From Gloeomargarita sp. SKYG116 (GTDB lineage Bacteria > Cyanobacteriota > Cyanobacteriia > Gloeomargaritales > Gloeomargaritaceae), in the NCBI GenBank assembly GCA_025056115.1, contig JANWVM010000004.1:1-64000 (forward strand): DNA of 64,000 bases, in the 5' to 3' direction. Under the pieces are notes generated by a model that saw only the letters and a list, made by a program, of their open reading frames with translations, had not been told where the DNA came from and ran no database searches. Made by a program: the position numbers and the translations under genes. Below are positions 9,037 through 17,051 of the stretch, one piece after another. The first letter of the stretch is position 1. Each line of letters starts with the position of its first letter.

Positions 9037-9766
9037 CCAAGCCGCCATCGACGTGAAACACCTGGCCGGTGATGTAGCGCGCCGCTGGATGCAAGCCCAA
9101 AAAGGCCACCAGACCCGCCACTTCTTCCGGTTCGCCAAAGCGCCCCAACGGGATTAACTTGAGCCATTCGTCCTTTTTCAGTTCCGCTGTCATTTCTGTA
9201 GCAATAAAGCCGGGCGCCACCGCATTGACTGTAATCCCCCGGGAGGCGTACTCCTTGGCGACGGTGCGGGTGAGTCCGATGACGCCGGCTTTCGCAGCGC
9301 TGTAGTTGACCTGGCCAGGGTTGCCCATGACACCAGCGATTGAGGTGATGTTGATAATCCGGCCTGATTTTTGCCGCATCATGACCTTAACTGCCGCTCG
9401 GGTGCAGTAGAACACGCCGTGCAGGTTGAGGTTGATGACCGCGTGCCAGTCTTCATCCTTCATGCGCACCAGCAAGCCATCGCGGGTGATGCCGGCATTG
9501 TTGACGAGGACATCGACTCGCCCCCACTGCTCCGTAACCCGCTGGAACAAGGTTTCCACCTGGTCGGGCTGGGAAACGTCCGCTTGGACGAGCAACGCCT
9601 GGCCCCCACAGCGTTCCACTTCCTGGGCGACTGTTTCCGCCTCTGTGGCCGAGCGATGAAAATTCACCACCACCCGCGCCGGATGAGCGGCAAACGCCAA
9701 AGCTGTTGCCCGGCCAATACCCCGCGATGCGCCCGTAATCACCACAACGGGTAAATCCTCTGCCAT
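9026..9766 (-). CDS. fabG: 3-oxoacyl-[acyl-carrier-protein] reductase
   Basis: This 246-aa classical short-chain dehydrogenase carries out the NADPH-dependent reduction of β-ketoacyl-ACP in fatty-acid elongation. It shows the cofactor motif TGASRGIGRA, the NNAGITRDGLLVRM segment that is highly typical of FabG, the catalytic Ser in NITSIAG, YSAAKAG (YxxxK), and the C-terminal ITGQVFHVDGGLVM. The length is standard. It is transcribed alone and overlaps the convergent glycosyltransferase by 11 nt. Confidence 0.96.
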   Translation of the reverse strand: MAEDLPVVVITGASRGIGRATALAFAAHPARVVVNFHRSATEAETVAQEVERCGGQALLVQADVSQPDQVETLFQRVTEQWGRVDVLVNNAGITRDGLLVRMKDEDWHAVINLNLHGVFYCTRAAVKVMMRQKSGRIINITSIAGVMGNPGQVNYSAAKAGVIGLTRTVAKEYASRGITVNAVAPGFIATEMTAELKKDEWLKLIPLGRFGEPEEVAGLVAFLGLHPAARYITGQVFHVDGGLVMG

Positions 9767-9804
9767 CCGTACTCCTGAACCTGAGCGTCCTGATTATCCC
9801 ACAG

Positions 9805-11106
9805 TTAGGACGACTTGGGTTTGGCAGCTACTTTTTGGATTAGCTCCATGATCTGTTGATACATCGCCTGGTCGCCCCGGTGCTCAAACAAGGATGCCGC
9901 CTTGCGAAAGTCTGCCAGCGCTTCCCGCTGGTTCCCGAGCCGCAGTCGCGCCAGGCCGCGGTTGAGGTAGGCATCGGCAAAATTGGGGTCGAGACGCAGG
10001 GTGCGGTTGTAGTCCTCGATTTCCCCTAGCACGTCGCCCAGGTCAAACCGTGCCGTCGCCCGGTTGTAATAAGCCACCGCGTAATCGGGGTTGATGCGAA
10101 TCGCTTCGGTGTAGTCCTCAATCGCTCCGGCCACATCCCCCAGGTCAAACCGGGCATTTCCCCGCTTGCTATAGACCTCTGCGAGGTTGGGGTCCAGTTC
10201 CAAGGCTTTGGTGTAGTCGGCAATGGCCTCCTGCAACCGGTTCAGGCTATGGTAGGCGAACCCGCGATTGCTGTAACCCCGCGCGTCGTCGGGATTGAGT
10301 TGAATCGCCTTGGTATAGTCCGCCAGCGCCCCTTCCTTGTCACCCGTCATAAACCGCGCAATCCCTCGGTTGTAATAGGCCTCGGCAAAATCAGGGTTAA
10401 ACCGGATTGCCTCGGTATAGTCCTCGATTTCCCGCTGCACCTGACCCAGTTCCCCATAGGCCACCCCCCGGTTGTAGTAGGCTTCGGCCAGGGTGGGATT
10501 CAACCGCAGGGCTTCGTTGTAATCCTGTAACGCCTCCTGGATTTGTCCGAGTTCAAAGTAGGCGCTTCCTCGCTTGTTGTAGGCTTCGGCGAATTCTGGG
10601 TTGTACTGCAACGCCTGGTTCAAGTCCGCCAGCGCTGCCGCATATTGTTCCAAACCCAAGTAGGCCACTCCCCGGTTGTAGTAGGACTTGGCATCTTCGG
10701 GTTGCAACGCCAGGGCTGCCGTGTAGTCAGCAATCGCCTGGGTGTAGTTTTTCAGCATCAGGTGGGCAAATCCCCGGTTGCCGTGGGCCTTGGGGTCGTG
10801 GGGGCGCAGTTGAATCGCCTGGGTGTAATCGGCAATTGCTCCCTCGTAGTCCCCCACCATGAAGCGGGCAATTCCCCGGTTGTAATAAGCCTCGCCGAAC
10901 TGGGGGTCAATTTGCAGGGCGCTGGTGTAATCGCGAATCGCTCGCTCGTAATCACCGATCATGAAATGGGCAAACCCGCGATTATTAAACGCCTTGGCAT
11001 CCCCCGGATTGACTTGCAGCGCCTGGGTATAGTCCAGAATCGCTCCTTGGTAATCCCCTCGTCGCGCCTTATCAAAAGCCCGGATGAAGAAATTTTCGAC
11101 AATCAT
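9805..11106 (-). CDS. TPR protein with twelve tandem repeats
   Basis: This 433-aa protein consists almost entirely of twelve consecutive 34-residue tetratricopeptide repeats, most with the pattern AxAYYNRGxARxxLGDxxxAIxDYTxAIxLNPD. No signal peptide or membrane helix is visible. A short charged C-terminal tail (QIMELIQKVAAKPKSS) follows. Such arrays act as protein-binding scaffolds; the partner is unknown. The repeats are so alike that DNA segments recur every 102 bp, which makes the locus prone to repeat-number change. A 235-bp spacer separates it from the divergent pentapeptide gene. Confidence 0.9.
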   Translation of the reverse strand: MIVENFFIRAFDKARRGDYQGAILDYTQALQVNPGDAKAFNNRGFAHFMIGDYERAIRDYTSALQIDPQFGEAYYNRGIARFMVGDYEGAIADYTQAIQLRPHDPKAHGNRGFAHLMLKNYTQAIADYTAALALQPEDAKSYYNRGVAYLGLEQYAAALADLNQALQYNPEFAEAYNKRGSAYFELGQIQEALQDYNEALRLNPTLAEAYYNRGVAYGELGQVQREIEDYTEAIRFNPDFAEAYYNRGIARFMTGDKEGALADYTKAIQLNPDDARGYSNRGFAYHSLNRLQEAIADYTKALELDPNLAEVYSKRGNARFDLGDVAGAIEDYTEAIRINPDYAVAYYNRATARFDLGDVLGEIEDYNRTLRLDPNFADAYLNRGLARLRLGNQREALADFRKAASLFEHRGDQAMYQQIMELIQKVAAKPKSS

Positions 11107-11341
11107 CGTGGGCAGCCCGGTAAATGATGAACCCTTGGCGGCACCAACCCCTGATAACCTACGGAATCGAGGTATCAGCAGACTGGTTTTGACCTCAACG
11201 CGGGAACCAAGCCTGGTTCATTTCCATCTTAAATCCCTGCTTTCCCCCTAATGGAACCTGGCCCCGTCTCTAACGTCAACCACAACAGAGTAGTGGGTAG
11301 ATTCGATCGATAGAGGGAGAAAAACAAAAGGTGGTGATTGT
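11107..11341. promoter_or_regulatory. Divergent intergenic region (TPR gene / pentapeptide gene)
   Basis: This 235-bp non-coding spacer lies between two divergently transcribed genes and must contain both promoters. I see no convincing -35/-10 pair on either strand. Close to the pentapeptide gene a purine-rich stretch (GAGGGAGAAAAAC) is followed by GGTGGTGA, the probable ribosome-binding site, before ATG 11342. No inverted repeat or open frame of note was seen. Confidence 0.4.
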
Positions 11342-11791
11342 ATGGGAATCAAGCTACCAATCCTCACACTTTCGCTATTAGCCCTGATGACCTGGCCGGC
11401 ACAGGCTGCTGAACCCGAACACGTGCGTCAACTCCTGCGGACGAACAAGTGCATTGATTGCGACCTGCGGGAAGCCGACCTGCGGCGCATGGAACTACGC
11501 AATGCGGATTTATCCGGTTCCGACCTGAGCCGCGCCAATTTGGAGGGAGCCGATTTGAGCGGAGCCAACCTGCGCAATACGGACCTGCGCCGGGCCAACT
11601 TCCGCAACGCCAACCTCCGCTATGCGGACCTGCGGGGTGCGGATATTCGAGGGGCAGATTTTACAGGCGCGAACCTGACGGGCACCGAGTTGGAAGATAG
11701 TATCCGGCCCCGAGGGTTTATCGAAATTCCTGGGCGACCAACGCTGCGACAAATACTGCCACCGGTGCGCCGGCCACGGTTCCTGCCCTAG
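11342..11791 (+). CDS. Secreted pentapeptide-repeat protein
   Basis: This 149-aa protein has an N-terminal signal peptide (hydrophobic core about 5-20, cleavage likely after AQA). A short segment with a CIDC motif follows, then about 14 pentapeptide repeats of the A(D/N)L(S/R)X type (residues 40-110) and a basic, proline-rich tail. The repeats fold as a right-handed quadrilateral β-helix. With a signal peptide it should sit in the periplasm or thylakoid lumen, where cyanobacteria have several such proteins of uncertain role. The CxxC just before the helix could form a disulfide. It is not obviously co-transcribed with neighbours. Confidence 0.87.
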   Translation: MGIKLPILTLSLLALMTWPAQAAEPEHVRQLLRTNKCIDCDLREADLRRMELRNADLSGSDLSRANLEGADLSGANLRNTDLRRANFRNANLRYADLRGADIRGADFTGANLTGTELEDSIRPRGFIEIPGRPTLRQILPPVRRPRFLP

Positions 11792-11852
11792 ACTTGCAGC
11801 AAACCCCCACCTGTGCGACCATGAAGTTACACCGGCCAAGCGAGGTTTGGCC

Positions 11853-12743
11853 ATGGAATGGCGCGATCAAATTGGCCAGTACATTGCTCAAGGCGTTCAA
11901 TGGGCGTTGCAAGGTGAGGGGTCTAGTGCGTTAGCTGCCCTGCAACAGGCCTTGGCACTGCAACCCCAGCAGGCCGAAATCCACTTGTTACAAGCCCTGA
12001 TTTACGTTCAGCAGGAAAAATACCCAGAAGCGTTAGCTGCCTGTCAACGGGCGCTTTTTCTCGATGAACAGTTGACAGAGGCTTTGCTGTTGCGGGGCTA
12101 CCTCTACTGTCGCGGGAAAAAGGCCAGCGCTGCTCTAGCTGATTTAGACCAGGTGCAGGGGTTGCGTCCGCGCTGGTGGCCGGTTTACCTCATCCGCGCT
12201 TGGGTTTACAGTCGTTTAGACCGCTGGGAAGATGCGGAGCGGGATTTACAGACAGCCCTGCGGCTAGAACCGGGGAACGCGGAAATTTACTACAACCTGG
12301 GATTGGTGTATCAGGCGCTGGGACGCAAGGAGGCCGCGTTGGAGTATTGGGAGCAGGCGTTGCAATGGCAACCCAACTTCCCAGAAGCCCATGCGCAACG
12401 AGCTGCTGTTTACGGGGAAATGAAAGACTACGCGCGCAGCCTAGCAGAATATGACCAGTGGTTACGCAGCCAACCCGACAACCCCCGCGCTTATTACGGA
12501 CGGGGCCGGGTCCGGGCTGCCAGTGGCGACCGGGAGGGGGCGATTCAGGATTTTAGCCGCGTGGTAGCGCTAAACCCGAACTACGGGGAAGCTTGGTTAC
12601 AAAGGGGCCTGGCCTACTCGGTGCTGGGACAAACGGAAGCTGCCCTGGCCGATGCCCATCGCGCCGCCCAAATTTTCCACCAACAGGGGAACACCACCGC
12701 TTATCATCGCGCGCGCGGCTTGGTGGCCTATTTGCAAAAATGA
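11853..12743 (+). CDS. TPR protein coupled to rqcH
   Basis: This 296-aa protein contains about eight tetratricopeptide repeats, with no signal peptide or membrane helix. I chose ATG 11853, which has GAGG 7 nt upstream; an in-frame TTG at 11847 would leave no room for that site. Its stop overlaps the ATG of rqcH (ATGA at 12740-12743), so the two proteins are made together. A role linked to ribosome quality control is possible but is inferred only from this coupling. The repeats are more divergent than those of the 12-repeat protein at 9805-11106. Confidence 0.85.
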   Translation: MEWRDQIGQYIAQGVQWALQGEGSSALAALQQALALQPQQAEIHLLQALIYVQQEKYPEALAACQRALFLDEQLTEALLLRGYLYCRGKKASAALADLDQVQGLRPRWWPVYLIRAWVYSRLDRWEDAERDLQTALRLEPGNAEIYYNLGLVYQALGRKEAALEYWEQALQWQPNFPEAHAQRAAVYGEMKDYARSLAEYDQWLRSQPDNPRAYYGRGRVRAASGDREGAIQDFSRVVALNPNYGEAWLQRGLAYSVLGQTEAALADAHRAAQIFHQQGNTTAYHRARGLVAYLQK

Positions 12744-14539
12744 ACCTACAACCCTGTGACCTGACCACCCTGGTCGCTGTCTGCCAGGAATTGCGCCGGG
12801 ACTGGCTGCCTGCTCGCTTGGAACGGGTGATTCAGACGGATAAACACCACCTGTATCTAGGTTTGCGCACCTGGGAACGGCGGGGTTGGTTGTTGTTATC
12901 GTGGCATCCCCAGGCAGCTCGCCTGCACCAGAGCGACGGCCCACCGGATATGCCGGACACGTTTACATTCAGTCAACAACTCTGGCACCAACTGGGACAG
13001 TTAGCGCTGACCGACCTGCGGTTGCTCGACCCCTGGGAACGGGTGGTGGATTTTTCTTTTGCACCCCGTCCAGGCGACGCTCCCCGCTGGCACTTGTACT
13101 TGGAAGTGATGGGCCGCTACAGCAATGCCATCCTTACCCAAGCCGACGGCACCATTGTCACCTGCGCGCACCAGGTCAGTCCCCAGGAGTCGCGCGTCCG
13201 TCCCTTGCAAACGGGTACGCTTTACCAACCGCCGCCGGCTCTCACCCAAACCATCCCCCGCTGGGACGAACCGTTTGAGCAGTGGCAACAGCGGCTAAAT
13301 TTACTCCCCATTCCCCTCCATCGCGCCCTGCTGGAGAATTACCGGGGCTTGAGTGTCAAGCTGGTGCGGGAAATGGGCGCCCAACTCCACCTCGACCCAG
13401 CAACCCCTGTCCAGCACCTGACGCCTGAGCAATGGCAACACCTGTGGGACCTGTGGCAGACCTGGCTGCGAGCGTTACGGGATGGTCAATTTGCACCTGG
13501 TTTGACGGATCAGGGTTATACAGTCCTCGGTTGGGGTGTCACGCAACCCTTCCCCAGCGTCAGCCAGGTACTGCAACAGTACTACCATCAGCATTTAACG
13601 GCGCAAGCCCTGCAACACCAACGCCAGCATTTGCAACAAAAACTGCGCCACCAACAACAGAAACTCCAGCAGAAAATCCAGATTTTTCAGGACAAATTAA
13701 AGGAGGTCACCCAAGCAGAAACCTATCGCCAGCGGGCGGACTTGCTCATGGCTCATTTGCACTGCTGGTCGCCAGGGATGACCGAAGTGCAAGTGCCGGA
13801 TTTTGTCACCAACACCCTGATCACCATCCCGATTGCGCCCGACAAAACTGCCCTGCAAACGGCCCAGGATTTATACAAGCAATATCAAAAATTGAAACGA
13901 GCCAAGGCCACGGTTGAACCGCTGCTGGAGGAAATCAAAACCCAAATTGCGTACTTGGAAGCTATCGAAACCCAAGTGGAGCAACTCGAAGCGGCGACGC
14001 CCGAAAACGCCCTGGCCCTGTTATCAGAGATTTACAGCGAATTAGCCCAACAGGGATACGACTGGCAACCGGCCACCTATCGCCCCCGTGGTCGCTCAAC
14101 TGCCATTCCTTTCCTAACCTTCACCAGTCCGGGGGGTTATCCCATCTACGTGGGCCGCAACAATCGCCAGAATGAAGCCCTGACCTTCACCTACGCCGGC
14201 GACTACGATTGGTGGTTTCATGCTCAGGAGATTCCGGGAAGTCATGTGCTGTTGCGATTGCCTGCCGGTGCGCCGCTTGAGGAAGCTGACATGCAGGCTG
14301 CTGCTGACATCGCTGCTTACTACAGCCGTAGCCGCCACAGCCAACAAGTGCCAGTGGTTTACACGCGCGCCCGCTACGTCCAGCGTCTCAAGGGCTATCC
14401 CCCCGGCACCGTTCAGTACCGGCACGAACAGGTCACCTGGGGCTATCCCGCGCAAGCGCCCATCACCCAATCAACCTGGCAATATCCCCAGCAGCAACAA
14501 TCCCAGCGCCAGCCACGTCAAAAAGCACCAGCGGGTTAA
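12740..14539 (+). CDS. rqcH: RqcH/NFACT-family ribosome quality-control protein
   Basis: RqcH binds stalled 50S-peptidyl-tRNA complexes and directs C-terminal tailing of the stuck peptide. This 599-aa protein has the family layout. The NFACT-N domain covers about 1-260 and a long Gln- and Lys-rich coiled coil about 285-450. The NFACT-R/DUF814 domain at about 465-570 contains YPIYVGRNNRQNEALTF and DWWFHAQEIPGSHVLLR. The start at 12740 comes from the ATGA overlap with the TPR gene. At the position of the DR motif, needed for tRNA handling in B. subtilis RqcH, I read E100-R101 (PWERVVDF). The tail is a Gln- and Pro-rich extension. The 3' end overlaps convergent cobD by 69 nt. Confidence 0.88.
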   Translation: MNLQPCDLTTLVAVCQELRRDWLPARLERVIQTDKHHLYLGLRTWERRGWLLLSWHPQAARLHQSDGPPDMPDTFTFSQQLWHQLGQLALTDLRLLDPWERVVDFSFAPRPGDAPRWHLYLEVMGRYSNAILTQADGTIVTCAHQVSPQESRVRPLQTGTLYQPPPALTQTIPRWDEPFEQWQQRLNLLPIPLHRALLENYRGLSVKLVREMGAQLHLDPATPVQHLTPEQWQHLWDLWQTWLRALRDGQFAPGLTDQGYTVLGWGVTQPFPSVSQVLQQYYHQHLTAQALQHQRQHLQQKLRHQQQKLQQKIQIFQDKLKEVTQAETYRQRADLLMAHLHCWSPGMTEVQVPDFVTNTLITIPIAPDKTALQTAQDLYKQYQKLKRAKATVEPLLEEIKTQIAYLEAIETQVEQLEAATPENALALLSEIYSELAQQGYDWQPATYRPRGRSTAIPFLTFTSPGGYPIYVGRNNRQNEALTFTYAGDYDWWFHAQEIPGSHVLLRLPAGAPLEEADMQAAADIAAYYSRSRHSQQVPVVYTRARYVQRLKGYPPGTVQYRHEQVTWGYPAQAPITQSTWQYPQQQQSQRQPRQKAPAG

Positions 14540-15466
14540 CCCCAGGGCCTGGTGGATGATGGCAGGTGTAATCGGACGCAGGGGGTCGCCCAGTTGCGGT
14601 TTGACCTTGACCATGCCCCGGTAGCGATTGACGCCGCCCATTCGTACCCCCAGCGCTGCTGCGTAACAACATTCGCTCCAGCCGGCATTCGGGCTAGGGT
14701 CGTGGGGGGCATCCCGGCAACAAATTCGCCAGACGTAGCGCGGTCGGCCCGACAGCACAGCTATCGAGAAAACCACTAACCGGCAAGGCAACCACGTGAG
14801 TCCGTCTTCTAACCGAGCGCTGGCCCACCCCAGGTGCGTGTACGGCGGCGTGCGATACCCCACCATCGAATCCAACGTGCTGGCCGCCTTGTAGGCCAAG
14901 GCCCATACGGCTGGGGATGGCCCCACGATGGCCCCCACGAACGCATAGAACAAGGGCGCCATTACCCCGTCCGTCGCATTTTCGCTCACCGTCTCCAACA
15001 CCGCCCGGAGGACTTCCGACTCGGATAATTCCTCCGTATCCCGTCCCACATACTGACTCAACACACGCCGCGCTTGCGCTAAATCCCCCGCTTGTAACGG
15101 TTCGAGGACTTCTAGCGCTGCCCGTCGTAAACTACGCCCAGCGAAACAACTGGCTAACAGGATGGTTTCCCAGATAACCGCTATTGCCGGCCCTATCCGC
15201 TGTGCAACGACCAACCCCCCGAGCGTCGCACCGACGGTTAACGCCACGGTCAGAACCACCAGCCCGACCCCAGCGAGTTTTTCCTGGAACCCTGGCCACT
15301 TGTGCGCCCACACCCACCGGCAGTAGCGGTCAATTCCCCAGCCCATCACCTGCACGGGATGCACCCACTGGGGCGGGTCGCCGATGCAATAGTCTAAGAG
15401 TGCCGCTCCTCCCAGCACAACAAAACATGCAAGTTCTATAGCCCAGCCAGTCATCCTTCGGGGCAC
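14471..15466 (-). CDS. cobD: Adenosylcobinamide-phosphate synthase (CobD/CbiB)
   Basis: This 331-aa integral membrane enzyme attaches the aminopropanol arm to cobyric acid in cobalamin synthesis. Family signatures include the N-terminal LDYCIGDPPQWVHPVQVMG, the central VLETVSENATDGVMAPLFYAFVG, AYKAASTLDSMVGYRTPPYTHLGWASARLEDGLTWLP and the C-terminal PNAGWSECCYAAALGVRMGG. The first Met or Met5 could be the start. The last 23 codons lie antisense to the end of rqcH. The organism therefore probably makes a cobamide, which is relevant to the BtuFCD-like system at 53-58 kb. Confidence 0.93.
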   Translation of the reverse strand: MPRRMTGWAIELACFVVLGGAALLDYCIGDPPQWVHPVQVMGWGIDRYCRWVWAHKWPGFQEKLAGVGLVVLTVALTVGATLGGLVVAQRIGPAIAVIWETILLASCFAGRSLRRAALEVLEPLQAGDLAQARRVLSQYVGRDTEELSESEVLRAVLETVSENATDGVMAPLFYAFVGAIVGPSPAVWALAYKAASTLDSMVGYRTPPYTHLGWASARLEDGLTWLPCRLVVFSIAVLSGRPRYVWRICCRDAPHDPSPNAGWSECCYAAALGVRMGGVNRYRGMVKVKPQLGDPLRPITPAIIHQALGLTRWCFLTWLALGLLLLGILPG

Positions 15467-15513
15467 TTTTTGGCACGATCAATTTACCCTCACCCTAACC
15501 TTTGAGTTAGCTA

Positions 15514-16149
15514 ATGACCAGTGCAACCCGCATCACGATTAACCCAATGACCCTGGCGCAGGGGACGGCGTTTCTTACTCAAAAAGACCCTATACTGGCC
15601 CAGGTGTACGCGCAGGTACAAATGCCGCCGCTGTGGTTACGCCCACCCGGATTAGCCACCCTGGTGCAAATCATCCTAGAACAGCAAGTTTCTTTATCAT
15701 CGGCGCGCGCTATCTTCAACCGTTTACAGGCCCTTTGTCAACCCTTTTCTGCTGACCAATTGTTGGCCTTAACTCCTGAACAATGGCGTATCTGTGGGGT
15801 GAGCCGGCCTAAACAAATTTACATCTGTCACTTGGCTACCGCTGTTTGTGAACAACGTCTGGACTTAGATGCGCTCAGTGATTGCGATGACCAACAGGTT
15901 TATGAACAATTGACGCGAATCCGGGGAATTGGTGCGTGGACAGCTAACATTTACTTACTGATGGCGTTAGGGCGTCCTGATGTCTGGCCGAGCGGTGATT
16001 TAGCCTTGGAATTAACAGTTAAAAAACTCTATCAACTACCTGAGCGATTGCCGGCACGGGCCTGGCTGGAGGTAACGGAACCCTGGCGACCTTGGCGGGC
16101 TGTCGCAGCGCGTCTATTGTGGCAGTATTATCTCCAGGTTTTGCGTTAA
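15514..16149 (+). CDS. DNA-3-methyladenine glycosylase II (AlkA-like, HhH-GPD)
   Basis: This 211-aa base-excision repair glycosylase removes alkylated bases. It has the EQQVS motif of the AlkA group (IILEQQVSLSSA). The helix-hairpin-helix is LTRIRGIGAWTANIYLLMALGRPDVWPSGD, with the catalytic Asp in SGDLAL. The N-terminal TBP-like domain of E. coli AlkA is absent, as in many short bacterial AlkA enzymes. It is divergent from cobD. Its stop overlaps the convergent permease stop by 4 nt at TTAA. Confidence 0.9.
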   Translation: MTSATRITINPMTLAQGTAFLTQKDPILAQVYAQVQMPPLWLRPPGLATLVQIILEQQVSLSSARAIFNRLQALCQPFSADQLLALTPEQWRICGVSRPKQIYICHLATAVCEQRLDLDALSDCDDQQVYEQLTRIRGIGAWTANIYLLMALGRPDVWPSGDLALELTVKKLYQLPERLPARAWLEVTEPWRPWRAVAARLLWQYYLQVLR

Positions 16150-16997
16150 TTGGCTGTTTTTAATCGCCAGATTAGCAACACCAAAACAACAGTAAACAAT
16201 ACTACTGCTGCCGCCGCTGCATATCCCAAATCAAATTGATTAAATGCCTGGTCATAGATGTAGTAAACGAGGATATTGGTGCGGTTGAGTGGGCCGCCGC
16301 CAGTCATCACATAAACCGGTTCAAAATTGCGCAGTGTAAACAAAGTTGTCGTTACGGTAACTAAAACCAAGGTTGGTTGCAGGTTGGGCAGCGTAATGTA
16401 CCAAAAGCGTTGCCAGGCATTGGCGCCGTCTAATAAAGCTGCTTCGTATTGCGTGGAGGGAATTGTCTGCAATCCAGCCAGGAACACCACCAGATTAAAC
16501 CCCAATTGGTGCCAAACACTCACTGTAATTAAGGCCACCATTGCCCCCCACGGTTCACTGAGCCAGGGGATATTGAGATGGAGTAACTGGTTCAATGGCC
16601 CCTGGGTTTGAAACAACCAGCGAAATGCCAAACCTGCGGCAACCAAGGAAATAATGGAGGGCATGAAATAAAGCAATCGCCATAGACCACGACCAGGTAA
16701 ATTTTGGTTCAATATCACGGCTAATAACAAGGGTAAAACAACTGCTGGAATCACCGTTCCCAAGGTGTAAATCAGTGTATTGACGAGTACTTGCCCAAAA
16801 TCCGGGTCGCTCCACAGGCGTGCATAATTAGCCAAACCCACCCAATAACTGCCACTGCGGGTTAAACTTCCTTGGGTGAAACTCAATCCCAATAAAAAAA
16901 TCATCGGCCAAAAGGTAAATAATCCCAGAATGATCAAGGCCGGCGCTAATAATAGCCAGGGGAGAAACAGGGAGTGAATCATTGTGTCTATGGACAA
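16146..16997 (-). CDS. ABC transporter permease, MalF/UgpA type
   Basis: This 283-aa protein has six predicted membrane helices and the cytoplasmic EAA loop of carbohydrate permeases (YEAALLDGANAWQRFWYITLPNLQP). It also has the N-terminal GLFTFWPMIFLLGLSF and the C-terminal TGGGPLNRTNILVYYIYDQAF typical of MalF/UgpA-like subunits. It would pair with a MalG-like permease, a solute-binding protein and an ATPase to import a sugar or similar solute. None of these is within the window, so the transporter must be assembled from scattered genes. The start could be Met1 or Met6. It is divergent from pcrA. Confidence 0.88.
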   Translation of the reverse strand: MSIDTMIHSLFLPWLLLAPALIILGLFTFWPMIFLLGLSFTQGSLTRSGSYWVGLANYARLWSDPDFGQVLVNTLIYTLGTVIPAVVLPLLLAVILNQNLPGRGLWRLLYFMPSIISLVAAGLAFRWLFQTQGPLNQLLHLNIPWLSEPWGAMVALITVSVWHQLGFNLVVFLAGLQTIPSTQYEAALLDGANAWQRFWYITLPNLQPTLVLVTVTTTLFTLRNFEPVYVMTGGGPLNRTNILVYYIYDQAFNQFDLGYAAAAAVVLFTVVLVLLIWRLKTAN

Positions 16998-17051
16998 ATG
17001 ACAGAAGTCCTAATGCTAAAATACCATCCGACGCTTCCGCACTTTCCCCCT

